This document shows positions 1 through 7,621 of a stretch of DNA of 38,885 bases, piece after piece (position 1 is the first letter of the stretch; every line of letters begins with the position of its first letter). Below the pieces are notes generated by a model, which worked only from the letters and a program-made list of their open reading frames with translations, was not told where the DNA came from and made no database searches. The stretch covers positions 1 to 38,885 of the forward strand of contig DAOUSW010000018.1 of NCBI GenBank assembly GCA_030627005.1, given 5' to 3'. The stretch comes from MTP4 sp9310u (GTDB taxonomy: Archaea; Halobacteriota; Methanosarcinia; Methanosarcinales; Methanosarcinaceae). The translations under genes and the position numbers were made by a program.

Positions 1-76
1 AGCTTTTTATTTAAGCTTTTTATTTAAGCTTTTTATTTAAGCTTTTTATTTAAGCTTTTTATTTAAGCTTTTTATT
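1..76. repeat. 13-bp tandem repeat, about 6 copies
   Basis: Near-perfect head-to-tail copies of AGCTTTTTATTTA fill the left edge and run up to the stop codon of the ABC binding-protein gene (minus strand). The array may extend beyond the window. The unit length is not a multiple of three, like other stop-codon-proximal arrays here. The plus strand is T-rich. Confidence 0.95.
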
Positions 77-82
77 CCTTTT

Positions 83-1105
83 TTATTCTTCACTGACGGC
101 TGCTTCATAGAAGCTTGTGTCAAAGATTTCTTCCGCTGTCAGGGGCTTCTGGATGTACCCGAGTTCATACTGGACCCTGGCATACTCGACAGTAGAGTTT
201 TCAATTGGCGCGGGATCTGTAATCCAGGTGCCGTCCCATTCCTGAAGAGACATCTTTACAGTTTCAACGTCCTGGGTGGTCTTGTTTGCAAAGACCTGGG
301 CAGCTTCGTCCACGTTAGCCTTGTTGTATTCGGTTGCCCTGATATGGGTCTTTACTATCTGTTCCACGATTTCCGGATGTTCCCTGATCATTTCCCCGCT
401 TGCCACGAGCACGCAGCAGGCGTGGTTTGCCTCCATCTCTCCCGAGGCCACAACTGAACGCCCGTTGCCTTCGCTCTCGATGATTGCGGGGGCGGGGTGG
501 GGCAGGAACACGGCGTCAACTCTGCCGGCTGAAATAGCGCTGACAGCGTCTCCAGGGCCCATTCCGAGGACTGTCACATCTTTTTCAGGGTCGAGATCGT
601 TTTCCTTGAGCCAGTTGCGGAGCAGGGTGTCCTGGACGGTGCCTGGCGGGAAGGTTGCGATGCTGAGTCCTTTCAGGTCCTGGGGATTTTCGTATTCGAA
701 TTCGGGGCGGAGAACCAGGTTTGAACCCTGGATCTGGACGGCAGCGATGATCTTTGCGTCAAGCCCCTGGCTAAGCGCAGTGATCACTGGAGCAGCTCCA
801 ACATAAGCCACGTCCAGGTCCCCGGCGAGCATGGCCTGCATTTCAGGGGCACCTGTCGGGAATTCATATCCGTTTATCTTCTCGATTCCGTAAGGTGCAA
901 GGTCTTCTTCCCACCAGCCCTTCTCTGCGGCAGTCATGTATGCAATCTGGTGTGTGCTCGGCTGGTACCCGAAGTTCAGTTCCGTAATTGTGGGAGCTTC
1001 TTCTGCGCCCTCTTCAGCTCCGCCTTCCTCATCGGATACGCAGCCAGACACGAAGGCAGATGCAACAAGCAACAATGTAAGGATCAATACGCCTAATTTT
1101 TTCAA
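83..1105 (-). CDS. ABC transporter substrate-binding lipoprotein, NitT/TauT (SsuA-like) family
   Basis: Extracytoplasmic solute receptor of a sulfonate/nitrate/taurine-type ABC importer; the substrate cannot be told from sequence. The 340-residue product starts with a lipoprotein signal (MKKLGVLILTLLLVASAF) and a lipobox-like VSGC near residue 22. An acidic linker follows, then an NMT1/SsuA-like fold: an early FGYQPSTHQ segment, LAGDLDVAYVGAAPVI, and LKGLSIATFPPGTVQDTLL, typical of the family's ligand cleft and hinge. The ATG is followed at once by the signal peptide, which supports the start. It ends in TAA beside a 13-bp tandem array. Permease and ATPase genes are not in the window; if they follow in the same operon they lie left of position 1. 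A duplicated 38-bp motif lies between its TATA-like box and the start, and an HTH regulator gene diverges from it, suggesting local control (inference). Confidence 0.88.
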   Translation of the reverse strand: MKKLGVLILTLLLVASAFVSGCVSDEEGGAEEGAEEAPTITELNFGYQPSTHQIAYMTAAEKGWWEEDLAPYGIEKINGYEFPTGAPEMQAMLAGDLDVAYVGAAPVITALSQGLDAKIIAAVQIQGSNLVLRPEFEYENPQDLKGLSIATFPPGTVQDTLLRNWLKENDLDPEKDVTVLGMGPGDAVSAISAGRVDAVFLPHPAPAIIESEGNGRSVVASGEMEANHACCVLVASGEMIREHPEIVEQIVKTHIRATEYNKANVDEAAQVFANKTTQDVETVKMSLQEWDGTWITDPAPIENSTVEYARVQYELGYIQKPLTAEEIFDTSFYEAAVSEE

Positions 1106-1142
1106 AATCTCACCTCAATAATTTACCACTATCTAACATCCT

Positions 1143-1228
1143 CAATGAGGGTCTCAGTCTCACTGAGAGTTTATGACTAACTAACAATCACAATAAGGGT
1201 TTCAGTCTCAATAAAGGTTTATGACTAA
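1143..1228. promoter_or_regulatory. Duplicated 38-bp motif in the ABC binding-protein promoter
   Basis: Two direct copies, 1143-1180 and 1191-1228, match at 32 of 38 positions by eye. The first contains a perfect dyad CTCAGT-CTC-ACTGAG (1153-1167). A TATA-like GCTATAAACC on the minus strand lies at about 1229-1238, so the repeats sit where the transcription start and leader of the gene ending at 83 should be. This is the expected place for a repressor operator; the regulator is unknown. Confidence 0.5.
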
Positions 1229-1337
1229 GGTTTATAGCCTGGTAGATGGGTTTTTAATCGGAAAATCCCGGCCAAAATTGGTAAACACGGAGTAATAAAG
1301 GAGTATATTCTTCTATGTGTTATTATTCGTTGAAATT

Positions 1338-1348
1338 TACTATATATA
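1338..1348 (+). promoter_or_regulatory. Candidate TATA box for the HTH regulator gene
   Basis: TACTATATATA on the plus strand, about 150 bases before the regulator's ATG, implies a leader of roughly 120 nt. The rest of the spacer 1106-1489 holds the duplicated motif and AT-rich DNA; I see no gene in it. Confidence 0.4.
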
Positions 1349-1489
1349 CTTTCTCAAATGTCTCCTGATTATGACCCATATGTATTAATACACCTGGTTA
1401 TATTTCTCATTTTGGAAGAAAATACCTATAAAATGTAAATTCTTTAAAGTTGTCCAAGTTTTTTTATCCAGTATCCCAGGAGCGTTTCC

Positions 1490-2011
1490 ATGAATGTTGC
1501 AGACAAGGTTATTAAAGCTGCATTTGAATCCGACGAAGTATTTCAAAAAACTCTTTCCACTGTAATTAAGGAAGATCTGAACCTTACTGCTGTTGATTTT
1601 GCCAAGCAGGCAAACATCCCCCCAAGCACCCTCTACAAGATCCTTTCAGGGAACAGGGACCCGAACATAAAGACCCTGCGCCAGATAGTTAAGACTATCC
1701 GGGAAATCAAGGAATCCGATAGTGGAGACTTTATCGCGGTTATCGCTGCCCGCTCTGTGCTCGATAACATAGTGGAGACAAAGAAAAAGATCGAGGGCCG
1801 GCTGGTGACCATCAGGGAGTACTCGGCAACTTCCATGGAAGAAGCAATTATTGCAGCCGTACATGCCGAAAGAGACGGGGCTAAAGCCCTGGTCTGTGCT
1901 CCCATCGTAAGCCCCACGGTAGAAAAAATTCTGAACATCCCGGTCACAACCATCATCCCTAAAAACAGTCTGCTGGACGCCATCACGCTTGCCCTCAAGA
2001 AAATGGAATGA
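1490..2011 (+). CDS. HTH transcriptional regulator with a C-terminal PrpR_N-like sensor half
   Basis: A 173-residue protein. Residues about 30-70 form an XRE/lambda-repressor-like helix-turn-helix (AVDFAKQANIPPSTLYKIL, then SGNRDPNIKTLRQIV). Residues about 100-170 read EGRLVTIREYSATSMEEAI, then AERDGAKALVCAPIVSP and IPVTTIIP, resembling the end of the PrpR_N effector-binding fold (a conserved 'stretch of alternating strand and helix ending in IPV'). The ATG is preceded by a good ribosome-binding site (AGGAGC, about 6 nt upstream). It diverges from the transporter binding-protein gene, so it may control it; that is inference from position. A 16-bp tandem array follows the TGA stop. The DNA-binding call is firm; the sensor assignment is tentative. 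Confidence 0.8.
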   Translation: MNVADKVIKAAFESDEVFQKTLSTVIKEDLNLTAVDFAKQANIPPSTLYKILSGNRDPNIKTLRQIVKTIREIKESDSGDFIAVIAARSVLDNIVETKKKIEGRLVTIREYSATSMEEAIIAAVHAERDGAKALVCAPIVSPTVEKILNIPVTTIIPKNSLLDAITLALKKME

Positions 2012-2023
2012 AGAATTTTTCGG

Positions 2024-2071
2024 ACTTATCAGGCAGGAAACTTATCAGGCAGGAAACTTATCAGGCAGGAA
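2024..2071. repeat. 16-bp tandem repeat, 3 copies
   Basis: Three perfect copies of ACTTATCAGGCAGGAA begin 12 bases after the stop codon of the HTH regulator. T-rich tracts at about 2110-2180 follow and could serve as archaeal terminators for the regulator. Confidence 0.95.
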
Positions 2072-2204
2072 TTTTTCCCGAGTCTTTCATTAAAAATCCA
2101 GCAGGGAATTTTTCCTGAAACTTTTTTTAAAAACCGTTATTGAAATCTGTTATTGAATACTTTTTTTAAAAATCATTATTGAAAACTTTATTGAAAAAGA
2201 GGGG

Positions 2205-2252
2205 ATGACTTAAAAAAAGAGGAAAGTCCCGCGTCTTTAATGTTAACGCGGG
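2205..2252 (-). terminator. Hairpin plus U-tract downstream of the S-layer gene
   Basis: CCCGCGT (2228-2234) pairs perfectly with ACGCGGG (2246-2252) across an 11-base loop. Read on the minus strand the stem is followed by TTTCCTCTTTTTTTAAG, a terminator-like layout. It lies about 40 bases past the final TAA (2292-2294) of the extended S-layer frame, as expected if that TAA is the true gene end. Confidence 0.6.
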
Positions 2253-2291
2253 TACTTGAAATTTGTTTTTACTTTTTTGATGTTTCGGGTT

Positions 2292-2327
2292 TTACTTCCT
2301 TGGTTTTACGGAATCGAGAAGTTCCTA
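2292..2327 (-). other. Second in-frame TAG and ten-codon tail of the S-layer frame
   Basis: After QEKV the frame meets TAG (2327-2325), then encodes ELLDSVKPRK and TAA (2294-2292). A helical stretch after the membrane segment ending in basic residues is a natural cytoplasmic tail for a membrane-anchored surface protein, which argues that this TAG may also lie inside the ancestral coding region. Confidence 0.5.
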
Positions 2328-2912
2328 TACTTTCTCCTGTACCATTGCAACGGTCCAGCCGCCTTTTGTGAACATGTAGGCGGCTCCTGCGGCAATTGCC
2401 AGGATCAGGGCTACAAGGCCGTAGAGCAGGCCAGAACTCTTTTCGAGTACCGTGTAGGTGCCGGTTTCTCCGCCAACCTTAGCCGTGTAGGTCCCGGGCA
2501 CTTCTTCCGCGTGTTTGAAGGTAACGGTGGTGCCTTCCCCTATGCCAAGGGAAATGGTCTGGGAGCCTGCAACCGTTCCGTTCACAACAAGCTCCACATT
2601 GGTATCTCCTGCGGCGTTGCCCGTATTTTCAACATCTACTGAGATGGTAGCCTCTTTTTCAGCTCTCACTTCAAGCGGGTCGATCACCAGGTTGGAGTAT
2701 ACGAAGATTGCTTCAAGCGCCCTTACCTTCACGTTTGTGCTCTCGTCCAGATAGCCCTTCTTAGTAGCACTGACCTTGATCGTACCGGGATCGTCTGTGG
2801 AGTAGGTTACGGTTCCGTCCTCGTCGGTCTCTTCCAGGAACTCGCCGTCAATGGCGATTTCTGCTTCCTCAACCGGGTCTCCTCCGATTGCCTCGACGAC
2901 CTCGATGGTCAT
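2325..2912 (-). CDS. C-terminal part of the S-layer protein, in frame after a TAG codon
   Basis: This 195-residue frame is the continuation of the S-layer gene ending at 2925. Both are in the same frame, separated only by TAG and four sense codons (V-G-D-T). It carries a carboxypeptidase-regulatory/PEGA-like beta repeat (EEAEIAIDGEFLEETDEDG, then KVSATKKGYLDES) that closely matches the last repeat upstream of the TAG. A CARDB-like adhesion domain follows (ISVDVENTGNAAGDTNVEL), then a transmembrane segment (GLLYGLVALILAIAAGAAYM). The start Met shown is simply the first internal ATG. It has no signal peptide or ribosome-binding site of its own, so an independent gene is unlikely. It ends in a second TAG (2325-2327), after which ten more codons run to TAA at 2292. 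Membrane anchoring of the S-layer protein would depend on this part. Confidence 0.75.
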   Translation of the reverse strand: MTIEVVEAIGGDPVEEAEIAIDGEFLEETDEDGTVTYSTDDPGTIKVSATKKGYLDESTNVKVRALEAIFVYSNLVIDPLEVRAEKEATISVDVENTGNAAGDTNVELVVNGTVAGSQTISLGIGEGTTVTFKHAEEVPGTYTAKVGGETGTYTVLEKSSGLLYGLVALILAIAAGAAYMFTKGGWTVAMVQEKV

Positions 2913-2924
2913 CGTGTCTCCTAC

Positions 2925-2927
2925 CTA
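2925..2927 (-). other. In-frame TAG (amber/pyrrolysine) codon in the S-layer gene
   Basis: The codons around it are CCG-CAG-ACG-GTC-TAG-GTA-GGA-GAC-ACG-ATG, with no frame change. A related position would be filled by Y, K or Q (T-V-x-V-G-D motif), each one base away from TAG. Confidence 0.85.
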
Positions 2928-5621
2928 GACCGTCTGCGGTGAGATGCTGATGGTCATCTGGATCTTTGGCTCAATGATTTCGATGTTCGTGTTTGCGGTG
3001 GTGTACCCGTCCTTTTCGGCGGTGACCTTATAGGTGCCTGCGTCGTCGCTGTAAGTGACCTCTCCGTCCTCGTCAGTCTTGCCCACAGTTTTTCCGTCGA
3101 CCTTTACGGTCACGCCTTCAACGTCGTCTTCGCCGGCGGTCACTTCGATTGTGAATTCCTTGCCCTCAATGATCTCATCAGGCACATCGATCCTGAGCTC
3201 CCTGCTGGCTCCGCCTTCGGTTTCGACTTCAACGAATGGATAGAACCTGAGAGTGTTGTCATCGGCGGTCTTGAACTTGACCTCTCCCATGATGTCAATT
3301 GTCTCGTCTTCATCAAGGTTGATATCGTCTTCGTTTTCCATCGTGATCTTGTTCGATCCAACGGAAAGTTCCATTTCTCCATAGGTATCTCCATCTTCAA
3401 GTTCAAGGTAGTCGTCGGAAATCTGGAAGATACCCTCCACGAAAACAGCATTGGTTTCACCACCCGCAAAGACGTTTGAGAAGTGGACAATGATCAGGGG
3501 TACGTCTTCAGCGTCTCCCAAATCGGTTTCGTAGACATAATCCTCGTTTGACGCGACAAAGGCGTCGTCAACATTATCTCCGTCCTTTTCGAGCTGAACC
3601 CAGACAACCTCTCCGTTAATATCGACTTCCTTGATGTTTAGGGCATATCCTTCTTCAAGGATCAGGGCTGAGCCGGAGTACATGGACTCTTTGTCATCGG
3701 TGTCAGTCAGGACTTTGGAGAGAATGTTGTCCGAGAGGAGGCTTACATCCAGATCTTCGTCTCCGACAGTTGTTTTTTTGTCTCCTTCATCAATGTATCC
3801 TGTGAAGTATTTCTCTGCCATGAAGCCGATTACCTGGAAATAGCCCCAATCGTCGTGTTCGAACTCCACAGGTTGTGGTGTGGATTCATAGACCAGTTGT
3901 CCTTCGGCAATTTCTCTGTCGCTAAGATCTGAATCTTCTATCCTCAGCTCTTCAGTCCCGATTCCTTCGTCGATGTTGTAATAGAAACCTTCAAAGTTGT
4001 AGGGGTCCCAGGTCGTTATGGGGTCGTCCTCATCTTCGTCGTAGACTGTTCCGCGCAGCTCATATGTACCGGGTTCCGAGATGTCCACGTAGGGGGCAAA
4101 CCTGAGGGTGCTGTCATCGGCGACCTGAATCAGGATCTTGCCCATGAGTTCGATGGTGTCTCCCTCATCGAGGTCAATGTCGTCTTCATTTTCCATCTTG
4201 ATTCCGGAGCTGGACGCAGAGGTGATTTCCATTTCTCCGAAGCTGTCTCCACTCTCGATTTCAACGTAGTTGTCCGAGATCTGGAAGATTCCTTCTATGA
4301 ATACGGCAGACGTTTCCTGGCCAGCAAAAACGGTTCCTACGTGGGCAATGATTATTGGTACGTCTTCCGCGTCCCCGAGATCAGCTTCATACACGTAGTC
4401 GTCGTTGGAGGCAAGGAAGTCGTCATCCACGACGTCTCCGTCCTTTTCGAGCTGGATCCAGACCGTGTCCCCTTTAATATCAACTTCCACAATGTTCAGG
4501 GCATACCCGTCTTCAAGAATAAAGGAAGAACCTGAGTAAGCGGACTCTTTGTCATCAGTGTCAGTGAGCACTTTGGCAAGCACGCCTTCCTTGATCAGGC
4601 TTTCATCCAGGCTTTCCCCCTCTATAGTCGTGTTTTCATTATACCCTGCAAAGTACTTCTCTGCCATGAAACCGATTACCTGGTAAGATCCCCAGTTATT
4701 GTATTCAAAATCGGTTTCCATAGGCTCTGTGGAGTATTTGATATTCCCTTCGTCTATGTTTCTGCTTATGGCCTCGATGGTCAAAGTTTCCGAGGATTTC
4801 CCATCGTCAAGGTTGTAGAAGAAGCCTGAATAACTCAGGGCGTCCCAGGTATAGGTGGTGGACATGCCTTCTTCCCAGATCCGGTTGCCTAAGTAGTATC
4901 CTTTGCGAACAACGTTGACGATCCAGGTTTTTACCTTTTCATCTGATCCTACAGTGGAAGTGGCTGTTGCCGTTATTGTATAGGTGTCAATCACTTCTCC
5001 TGCTTTAAAGTCCTTAAATTCAGAATATGTGACACCATCACCATCATCTCCATCGTCTGTTACGGTGTCCACTACGGAATTGCCATCTGGATCTTTCACG
5101 TTCCATTCAATTGTACAGTTCTGGTTTACGGTAATGTTGAAGTCGAATGTACTGTTGGTGGAGCTTTGGGTCACTGTTTTTATTAAATCTCCGTCATCTT
5201 CTTCTTCCCAGCCTTCTTCGCTTTTGGTCGGGTAGAAGTCATCGATTTCTAGTGCAGGCGCAGTTCCCTGTATCGTCCACGTAACCTCTCCAAGATCTCC
5301 TGAAGCATTACTTACGCTAGCTTTGACGCTATGAACTGCCGTGTCTATTACTGTGTATATTAATTTGAAAAATTTGTTGCCATCGGAAACGGATGTCCCC
5401 TCTGTAATTTCATCATTATTTTCGTCAGTCCATGTGACATTTCCTTCGTCTTCTAACGTAATGGTGAATTCTTGGTTGCTATTTACTTCTTTGTTGATTG
5501 TTGTGGTAGTAGGGGTGTATGTTCCGTTTGTTATTGTATCAGGAGCCGCAAATGCGGTTCCGCAAAATAGCCCTAACAATAGGATTCCTACTATTAGTTT
5601 CATTTTTTTATGGCTTTTCAT
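2925..5621 (-). CDS. S-layer protein with two DUF1608 domains (frame continues past TAG)
   Basis: Major surface-layer-type glycoprotein of the Methanosarcina family. Residues 1-25 are a Sec signal peptide (MKLIVGILLLGLFCGTAFA). An Ig-like region with N-x-S/T sites follows to about 240. Two tandem DUF1608/S-layer domains then occupy about 240-530 and 540-805; both contain VIGFMAEKYF, LTDTDDKES and DLGDAEDVP. After that comes a PEGA-like repeat (about 810-885). The frame stops at TAG (2925-2927) after SISPQTV, but the same frame carries on with a second PEGA-like repeat, CARDB and a membrane helix. Family members are expected to end in a membrane anchor, so the 898-residue product looks incomplete. 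With both TAGs read the protein would be 1109 residues (2292-5621). The start is supported by the signal peptide and an upstream AAGGT. It lies downstream of thiL with a 208-bp gap that probably holds its own promoter. Confidence 0.9.
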   Translation of the reverse strand: MKSHKKMKLIVGILLLGLFCGTAFAAPDTITNGTYTPTTTTINKEVNSNQEFTITLEDEGNVTWTDENNDEITEGTSVSDGNKFFKLIYTVIDTAVHSVKASVSNASGDLGEVTWTIQGTAPALEIDDFYPTKSEEGWEEEDDGDLIKTVTQSSTNSTFDFNITVNQNCTIEWNVKDPDGNSVVDTVTDDGDDGDGVTYSEFKDFKAGEVIDTYTITATATSTVGSDEKVKTWIVNVVRKGYYLGNRIWEEGMSTTYTWDALSYSGFFYNLDDGKSSETLTIEAISRNIDEGNIKYSTEPMETDFEYNNWGSYQVIGFMAEKYFAGYNENTTIEGESLDESLIKEGVLAKVLTDTDDKESAYSGSSFILEDGYALNIVEVDIKGDTVWIQLEKDGDVVDDDFLASNDDYVYEADLGDAEDVPIIIAHVGTVFAGQETSAVFIEGIFQISDNYVEIESGDSFGEMEITSASSSGIKMENEDDIDLDEGDTIELMGKILIQVADDSTLRFAPYVDISEPGTYELRGTVYDEDEDDPITTWDPYNFEGFYYNIDEGIGTEELRIEDSDLSDREIAEGQLVYESTPQPVEFEHDDWGYFQVIGFMAEKYFTGYIDEGDKKTTVGDEDLDVSLLSDNILSKVLTDTDDKESMYSGSALILEEGYALNIKEVDINGEVVWVQLEKDGDNVDDAFVASNEDYVYETDLGDAEDVPLIIVHFSNVFAGGETNAVFVEGIFQISDDYLELEDGDTYGEMELSVGSNKITMENEDDINLDEDETIDIMGEVKFKTADDNTLRFYPFVEVETEGGASRELRIDVPDEIIEGKEFTIEVTAGEDDVEGVTVKVDGKTVGKTDEDGEVTYSDDAGTYKVTAEKDGYTTANTNIEIIEPKIQMTISISPQTV

Positions 5622-5829
5622 GTGCGAACCTTCTAAACCTTGTTAAAAATTGTAATTTTTGTGTATTCTGTGTAAACTTCGGTGTAAATTTAATAGTAAT
5701 CTAGTTGAGTTTTATTCTACTTCGCTTGATAATTTGTAGATTTATCAGCCAATGTTTTTAATGTTATCTTTATAATCCTGAATTTTGTATTATTTCCGCT
5801 TAATGTTGATTTTCATGGGGGTGGGCTGA

Positions 5830-6912
5830 TCAACTGTTTTCGGCTTTTAGCTGCTGGTATCCGCGGCGTTTCACGGGAACGGTGCTGCCGTCGGGACGTT
5901 CAAGCAGGATCCCCTTTTCGTATTCCGTGCATTCTCCTATGATGCTTAACTTACATATATTTTGTACTTTTTTAATCCGTTCGGGATTGATTGTGAAAAG
6001 GAGTTCGAAATCCCCGCCTGTGTAAAGGGCAAGTTCCAGCAGTTTTTCAGGGTCGTTTTCGGGAGTTGAGGCAAAGTCCCGGACTTCCCGGAGGATTGGG
6101 AGGGAGTTTTCCCGGATTTTGAACCCTATCCGACCTGCCTGTGCAAGGTCATGGAGGGACATGGCAAGACCGTCGCTGGTGTCCATCATGGAGGTGACGG
6201 AACCTGAGGGTGCCAGTTTCTGCGCCTCTTTCGTGCGGGGCACGGGTTCAAGCAGGCTTTTGATCAGGGTTTCGCTTGCCATCTTTTCATTTCCCTGTTC
6301 ATTTTCCTGTTCACCTGCCGGGCTATTATTTTGTTCACCAGCCTTTTCAAGCCCCCCCTGTTTCGACTGGAGAACCTCAAGGGCTGCCCCGGCAGATCCG
6401 GCATAGCCGGTCACGCATACAAGGTCTCCGGGCTTTGCCCCGCTTCTACGGAGCAGCTGGTTTTTCTTCATCCGGCCAAGTGCAGTCCCCGTGATGGTAA
6501 GTTCTTCGTGGGTATCGATATCGCCTCCTATCACGGTAGTTTCACAAAATTCGGCGCAGGCCCGAATGCCTTTCGCAAGCTCTTCAACAAAGCTTATTTC
6601 GGTCTCAACCGGCATGCCGATTGCTGTCAGGATCCCCAGGGGTTTTGCGCCCATGGCTGCAATGTCACTGAAGTTTACGGCGGCGGACATCCAGCCCATC
6701 TGCCAGGGGCTCATCCCTTCAGGAAAATCCGTTGTCCTGTGGAGCATATCGGTGCTGATGACCAGGCAGTCCTCCCCGCCAAGGTCAAGGACGGCGCAGT
6801 CATCGCTCCCGGCCCCTTCCAGGACCTCTTTTCCTGCAGGAGATTTGAAAATTTCAGTCAGACGGGTAATCAGGGCACGTTCCCCGATAGAAGAGACTTT
6901 TTTCGAGTTCAT
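5830..6912 (-). CDS. thiL: Thiamine-monophosphate kinase
   Basis: ThiL phosphorylates thiamine monophosphate to thiamine diphosphate with ATP, the last step of cofactor synthesis, in the cytosol. The family N-terminus S-x-G-E-R (SSIGERALITRLTEIF) is followed by GSDDCAVL, the ligand-rich STDML segment, NFSDIAAMGAKPLGIL and GGDIDTHEELTITGTALG. The C-terminal half has MMDTSDGLAMSLHDLA and YTGGDFELLFT. These are the purM/ThiL-fold ATP and metal sites. I place the start at the ATG at 6912, which gives 360 residues and a normal N-terminus; an upstream ATG at 6978 would add 22 unconserved residues. A hydrophilic insert of about 35 residues rich in E/Q/N (KAGEQNNSPAGEQENEQGN) interrupts the middle and looks species-specific. 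It ends in TGA, 208 bp before the S-layer gene. Confidence 0.93.
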   Translation of the reverse strand: MNSKKVSSIGERALITRLTEIFKSPAGKEVLEGAGSDDCAVLDLGGEDCLVISTDMLHRTTDFPEGMSPWQMGWMSAAVNFSDIAAMGAKPLGILTAIGMPVETEISFVEELAKGIRACAEFCETTVIGGDIDTHEELTITGTALGRMKKNQLLRRSGAKPGDLVCVTGYAGSAGAALEVLQSKQGGLEKAGEQNNSPAGEQENEQGNEKMASETLIKSLLEPVPRTKEAQKLAPSGSVTSMMDTSDGLAMSLHDLAQAGRIGFKIRENSLPILREVRDFASTPENDPEKLLELALYTGGDFELLFTINPERIKKVQNICKLSIIGECTEYEKGILLERPDGSTVPVKRRGYQQLKAENS

Positions 6913-7226
6913 GATAACAGGGTCGTAAAGGGTTTTTAGTTTTGTAGTAATGTAAATGTGGGGGGATAGGATAAGCATAGGGGTTGATGTAGCCCGGACT
7001 AAAAGCTAAAATGGACTGAGTTTCTATTGTTTATGTAATTTTTGTAACTGCAAGGGTTACACGAAAAATTTTATGGGATTTCCGGTTATCACTATTGCAG
7101 TACCGTTTATCGGCTACAGGTATAAGACTTTTGTAAACTTCAAATCGGTTTGAACCTTAAACCCTAATTCTTTAAAAATAGACGGTGAAAACTTTGGTTT
7201 TGGGCTAAAAAACTGGGTAGGGTCTC

Positions 7227-7391
7227 ATTATAGTCCCGGATGTAAATACTTACACTTACTTTATAACCACGGAAGACACGGAAAGCACGGAAAGATTGTG
7301 CCCCTATTTCCTTTATTCCGTGCTTTCCGTGCTTTCCGTGGTTGAAATTTCACTTGAGATCGGTGAAGGAATTTGGGTTTTTGACTGTAAT
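7227..7391 (+). repeat. MITE-like dispersed element, copy A (165 bp)
   Basis: Bounded by ATTATAGTC and GACTGTAAT (imperfect terminal inverted repeats). The interior has a long imperfect inverted repeat, ACCACGGAA...TTCCGTGGT, around the sequence TTGTGCCCCTATTTCC. Copies B (23833-24016, inverted) and C (37919-38082) share the same ends and core. It encodes nothing. It occupies much of the 640-bp spacer between thiL and nrdG; the rest, 6979-7226, shows no gene. Confidence 0.85.
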
Positions 7392-7445
7392 TTGGTAGAA
7401 TCTTATTAAACTGGGTAAAATCTTATTAATCTACATTTTGGAAAG

Positions 7446-7475
7446 ACCGTCCGCCTCGCTCCGCTCTGCGGTCGG
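7446..7475 (-). terminator. GC-rich hairpin downstream of nrdG
   Basis: Read on the minus strand, GACCG pairs with CGGTC across a GC-rich loop, then TTTCC follows. It is about 150 bp after the nrdG stop and could be the end of the nrdHDG transcript, but the U-tract is short. Confidence 0.3.
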
Positions 7476-7521
7476 TGAGAGTTCCGGGACTCGATATCTA
7501 AAGCAAAAAAGGTATTCGGGG

Positions 7522-7596
7522 ATTGAAATCCTCACGCAAAGGAATTTGAGGAATTGAAATCCTCACGCAAAGGAATTTGAGGAATTGAAATCCTCA
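7522..7596. repeat. 31-bp tandem repeat, 2.4 copies
   Basis: Two perfect copies (7522-7552 and 7553-7583) and a partial third begin ATTGAAATCCTCACGCAAAG. They lie just downstream of the nrdG stop. The copies are contiguous, without spacers, so this is not a CRISPR array even though ATTGAAAT resembles CRISPR repeat ends. Confidence 0.9.
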
Positions 7597-7621
7597 TGAA
7601 GGAGGCTCAAACTTCTTCTCG

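Noticed and set aside
2325..2912. Separate small surface-protein gene downstream of the S-layer gene
   Set aside because: It is in the same frame as the upstream gene, only four sense codons after its TAG, with no signal peptide or ribosome-binding site, and it continues the upstream PEGA-like repeat.
7522..7596. Repeats containing ATTGAAAT that look like CRISPR repeat ends
   Set aside because: The copies are directly adjacent with no spacers, only 2.4 units are present, and no cas gene is nearby.
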